Positions 60,997 to 64,000 of a stretch of 64,000 bases of DNA are shown here, piece after piece. The translations under genes were made by a program, and so were the position numbers. This DNA comes from Asterias amurensis (taxonomy: Eukaryota; Echinodermata; Asteroidea; Forcipulatida; Asteriidae), in NCBI RefSeq assembly GCF_032118995.1, contig NC_092662.1, positions 1-64,000 on the forward strand, given 5' to 3'. Position 1 is the stretch's first letter; each line of letters opens with the position of its first letter. Under the pieces are notes generated by a model. The model searched no databases, was not told where the DNA came from, and saw only the letters and a program-made list of their open reading frames with translations.

Positions 60997-63254
60997 TTTG
61001 AATGTAAACATAGGTCACATCGTCTATATGGACAAAAACTTGACTAAATTACAAGCACACCTCTATGCACTCTTAAAAACCTTGGTCTTGTGGCTAAACC
61101 ACGCTGAAGGAAAATAATTGGGAGTTCCTATTCTATTAGGGACTAAGCCAGGTTTTCAAGCCACTTTTTCCTGTATCTATCAAGTGTTTTGAGCTTCCCA
61201 TTTCCCTCACAGATCCTTAAGCCGGTCCATTAGTAGAGATTAAGTATGGAAGCAACTTCTGACGCAGTTGGCCACAGGGCTTTTTTTTCTGGCCAGATAC
61301 CCCGATCCTATATCATGCCTCGCATCTAAAGGGGTTTCGGAACAGATTAGGTTCAGTTTCCCCAAAAGATTCCCCAACATCAAAACTTTTTGATGTTGGA
61401 ATCCCTCACATGGGAGTTGATAAATTTGATCATCAAACTTGGCCATTGTTTTTGTAGATTCTTGGCGTTTGATGTTGACTGATTCAAAGCATGTTAAATG
61501 TCCGATCCTCCCAGGATGTATGAACACCCTGGTTACGGTGACGGACTATCCTTCATCAGGATGATATTGCCTCCTTGCATCAACGTTTACACATAACAAG
61601 ACTTGGTATTTACTTGTAACTGTCTGTAGGAATTCCTCAGTTTCTCACTTGCTTTGTGTTTTGTCTTGAAACGCTGCTCAACAACTTTATTAATTCTGCT
61701 ATTTTATTAGGCTAGATTACAGCAAATTTCTTTGCTAAGCAAAAAATTGCTAAGGAAATTCTCTGTGCTACGAGGGTAAGCAAGACTTTATGCTGTGGTG
61801 AGTAAGACACCTGTTATCATCTGAAAAGTCTCCCATTGTTCACAAACAAATTTTTATGAGTTTCAGTTCTGACTGATAACCTCACATGATTTGGAATTTA
61901 AAAATTGCTGCACATTGTCGCCCTTTAAATTATTCAGTAATTCATGAACCCCTAGTAGGGCAGGAGGGAGGGTAATCTTAAATAATAACTTCCCTTTCCC
62001 CTTATACCTGTTCAGCAGGTAAAGCAAGGGGGTTGGTAATTGCCATCAGCCTCACCTGCTCCTGTAACCAACCACTGGTGCCATGGAACCTAATCCCACT
62101 GGCCCCAGTCTAATAACCTCAATAGTCGCACCCAGAGATGTACCCTTACCCCCTACTTTCTCTAAAACCAGACCCCAAAAAAGTGTCTCGTGGACCCCTT
62201 ACCCCCGACAACGTAGAGAGAGATGGTCTACAAGGTTTGTCGGAAGTACTATATTTAAACCCTGTTAAAAGTTTGCTTCCTATTACAATAAGTGCAGCAA
62301 GAAATCAAAAGTACTTAGGTATGTTTACAGGTGAATTTTGGAGTAGATTAAGGACTTCCCACAAAGTTATTTCTAAACTGATGATGCGTCCTGCGCTTTT
62401 ATTTTGAACATTCTTTGGAACTGTGTTATGGACCTAACTGTGACTTTTTAAAAGAAAAACACACTTGTGAAAAAAGCTTTGTCTGGTTTTGGCTTTTGTG
62501 ACCATTTTTAATGTTAAAATTGAAATGTTTTAAATATATTTGTTTTAACCATTAACTAGTTGCTGGCCTCCAATTAACCCCAATTGCCATGGTGCTTTGG
62601 CTGTGTGATTGTACACATAGTTAAAATTCCTGTTGAATGTAAACTTGAGTACCATGGATTAGATTTGCTCTTAGTGCATGGTCAGCAATACCAAATACAG
62701 CACACCTGTGATGCAAACATTACATCTGTCTATCAAAGTTTATTGTATGGAAATTGTAACTTCATTCATTCTCATCAAATTACAAAGCTGGATACCAAGT
62801 AATCTGCCAGCGTGTAATACGTACAAAACGCTTAAATAAATTAGGATTCTTCCAATCTGAATAAACACACATCAAAGTGGAATCCAAAGTTTAATCACCA
62901 GTGGATCATATGAGCTACCTACTCGTCTACTGAATACATTTTGGATTGTCTTGAACTCATAAAAAACAACATAACCAACGTTGAGAGTGATTGTGAGTTT
63001 TCATGATGACCCGCAGATTGGACGTGGGTGCCACAGCAGGATCTGCACCCATGACCCTGTTCTTGTGAACACAGCAGGACAGGCTGGTGTCAACTGGTTT
63101 GTTTTCCTTCGTAAAAACCTCTGGAGGTGTAATCTCTGTTCATTTTTGGTTTTGAGGATAAGTCCAACAGGTGCTGATGTGTTAGTGTAAACTTGTTAAC
63201 ATTGTGGAAATTAGCAAACATTGTCAAGTTATCAATGGTTACTTGAAAGGTCTG

Positions 63255-63425
63255 TGTATGTTTGCAGGCCTTACTTGAAGGGGCACAGCAATTTTCCTTT
63301 GGTAAGGGGCTCTTCTAAAGGAACATTTAAATTTGTATTGGAACCTCACAAAGGGCACAACCGCAAAAAAAAGCACAGGGCACCACGACAATTGCTGTAG
63401 GTGCAAGGGTTATTTGGAGGCCTGC
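63255..63425. repeat. Dispersed repeat, copy 2
   Basis: GCCTTACTTGAAGGGGCACA, CAATTTTCCTTTGG, TTGGAACCTCACAAAGGGCA and GGGCACCACGACAATTGCTG match copy 1 at 54303-54455 in the same order and orientation. Confidence 0.6.
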
Positions 63426-63727
63426 TTTTGGTAATGAATCTGAAAGTTAATGGCAACACAAAACCTACTTGAAATACAACAGCTTTAGACAGTACATGTG
63501 AAGCATTTTCAGAAACTTTTCACTTTGAAGTACTGTTGTTACAGAAAATCACATTTTATCCCCCAAAATGAGAATCTGGAAAGTGTTACAGACACATCAG
63601 TAATGTTTACTTATATTGTGTTTTCCAGATAACGGATCTTGATACTTTTCCTGCGAGGACATAATCGATCCAGCCAGATTTTCAGAAATATCTCAAAAAT
63701 GCTACCACGTTTCGTTTCTTTTCAGAG

Positions 63728-63831
63728 TGGAAATGCTCTATTTATGGATTTCAATTCCAAGAGCCAGTTGGTGATTTCTTTTGAGACAGATTTTCATTTT
63801 GCTGAAGGGAAAAATAATTTTTCCCAAAAAA
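63728..63831 (+). CDS. Isolated candidate exon, possible continuation of the 39123-48015 gene
   Basis: A strong acceptor (TTTCTTTTCAG, ending 63727) is followed in phase 0 by an open stretch reading 'SGNALFMDFNSKSQLVISFE' and more. Phase 0 is what the last exon at 48015 requires. The strand-turn pattern resembles that gene's other exons. The donor (AAAAAAGTACAT at about 63831) is poor, and the implied 15.7-kb intron would contain the fibrinogen-domain gene on the opposite strand. Confidence 0.25.
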
Positions 63832-64000
63832 GTACATCCATTTAAAATACTGAAATGCAACTTACCATGTTTGTTATTTCCAACTGTTTCCCCTCCCAAA
63901 GTAGTCAGCGACACAAGTTCTCCTTCTCAATAATTCAACTTGAAAGAGTTGGATCAAATACAACTGTTTGTGTTTATTGTAATCAATGCTCATTCACGTG

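Larger units (their letters stand above)
54072..64000. other. ~10 kb with no convincing gene
   Basis: Neither strand shows a chain of phase-compatible exons or a recognised domain. Contents noted: a 49-50-bp tandem array and dispersed element (54129-54455), a SINE-like head (56160-56290), poly-C and poly-G runs (near 55531, 56411, 57350, 58928), a MITE with target duplication (60247-60493), a CRE/CpG patch (60837-60996), a dispersed element copy (63255-63425) and one possible exon (63728-63831). It may be intron of a large gene, flanking DNA, or both. Confidence 0.5.

Overview
The window is the left end of a eukaryotic chromosome. It opens with about 8.08 kb of (CCCTAA)n telomere, then a short degenerate subtelomeric tandem repeat, then gene-bearing DNA with spliced genes, GT-AG introns and many small transposable elements. 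The gene content (metazoan eIF3g, an Ig/EGF/TIR receptor, a secreted fibrinogen-domain protein) and the type of repeats point to an invertebrate deuterostome. An echinoderm, probably a sea star, is the best guess, but this is inference from style and not a proof.

Layout: 1-8076 telomere; 8077-8400 subtelomeric ~62-bp repeats; 9041-17945 eIF3g on the + strand in ten coding exons with a CRE/TATA/TOP-like promoter and a polyadenylation signal; 19795-33891 a fifteen-exon minus-strand gene that I could splice completely, in phase at every junction, into an 850-residue type I receptor (signal peptide, an unrecognised ~155-residue domain, one EGF module, four Ig-like domains, a transmembrane helix, a cytoplasmic TIR domain); 39123-48015 ten phase-compatible exons of a + strand gene whose ends are not found and whose identity is uncertain (weak resemblance to CatSper-type accessory ectodomains); 52771-54032 a two-coding-exon minus-strand gene for a 306-residue secreted coiled-coil plus fibrinogen-C-terminal-domain protein; 54072-64000 no convincing gene, but repeats, a MITE with a target-site duplication and a CpG/CRE patch.

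eIF3g and the TIR receptor converge tail to tail, with candidate poly(A) signals on opposite strands about 55 bp apart. The receptor's introns hold most of the recognised mobile DNA, including a MITE nested in another MITE, a 17-bp array beside a splice acceptor, and a ~78-bp tandem array that has multiplied the end of an Ig exon together with its splice donor.

The receptor (innate-immune-type TIR signalling) and the secreted fibrinogen-domain protein (typically a pattern-recognition or angiopoietin-like ligand fold) lie within about 20 kb of each other. A receptor/ligand relation is an attractive but untested idea. All splice models were built by hand from consensus sites and reading-frame phase; no homology search was possible.
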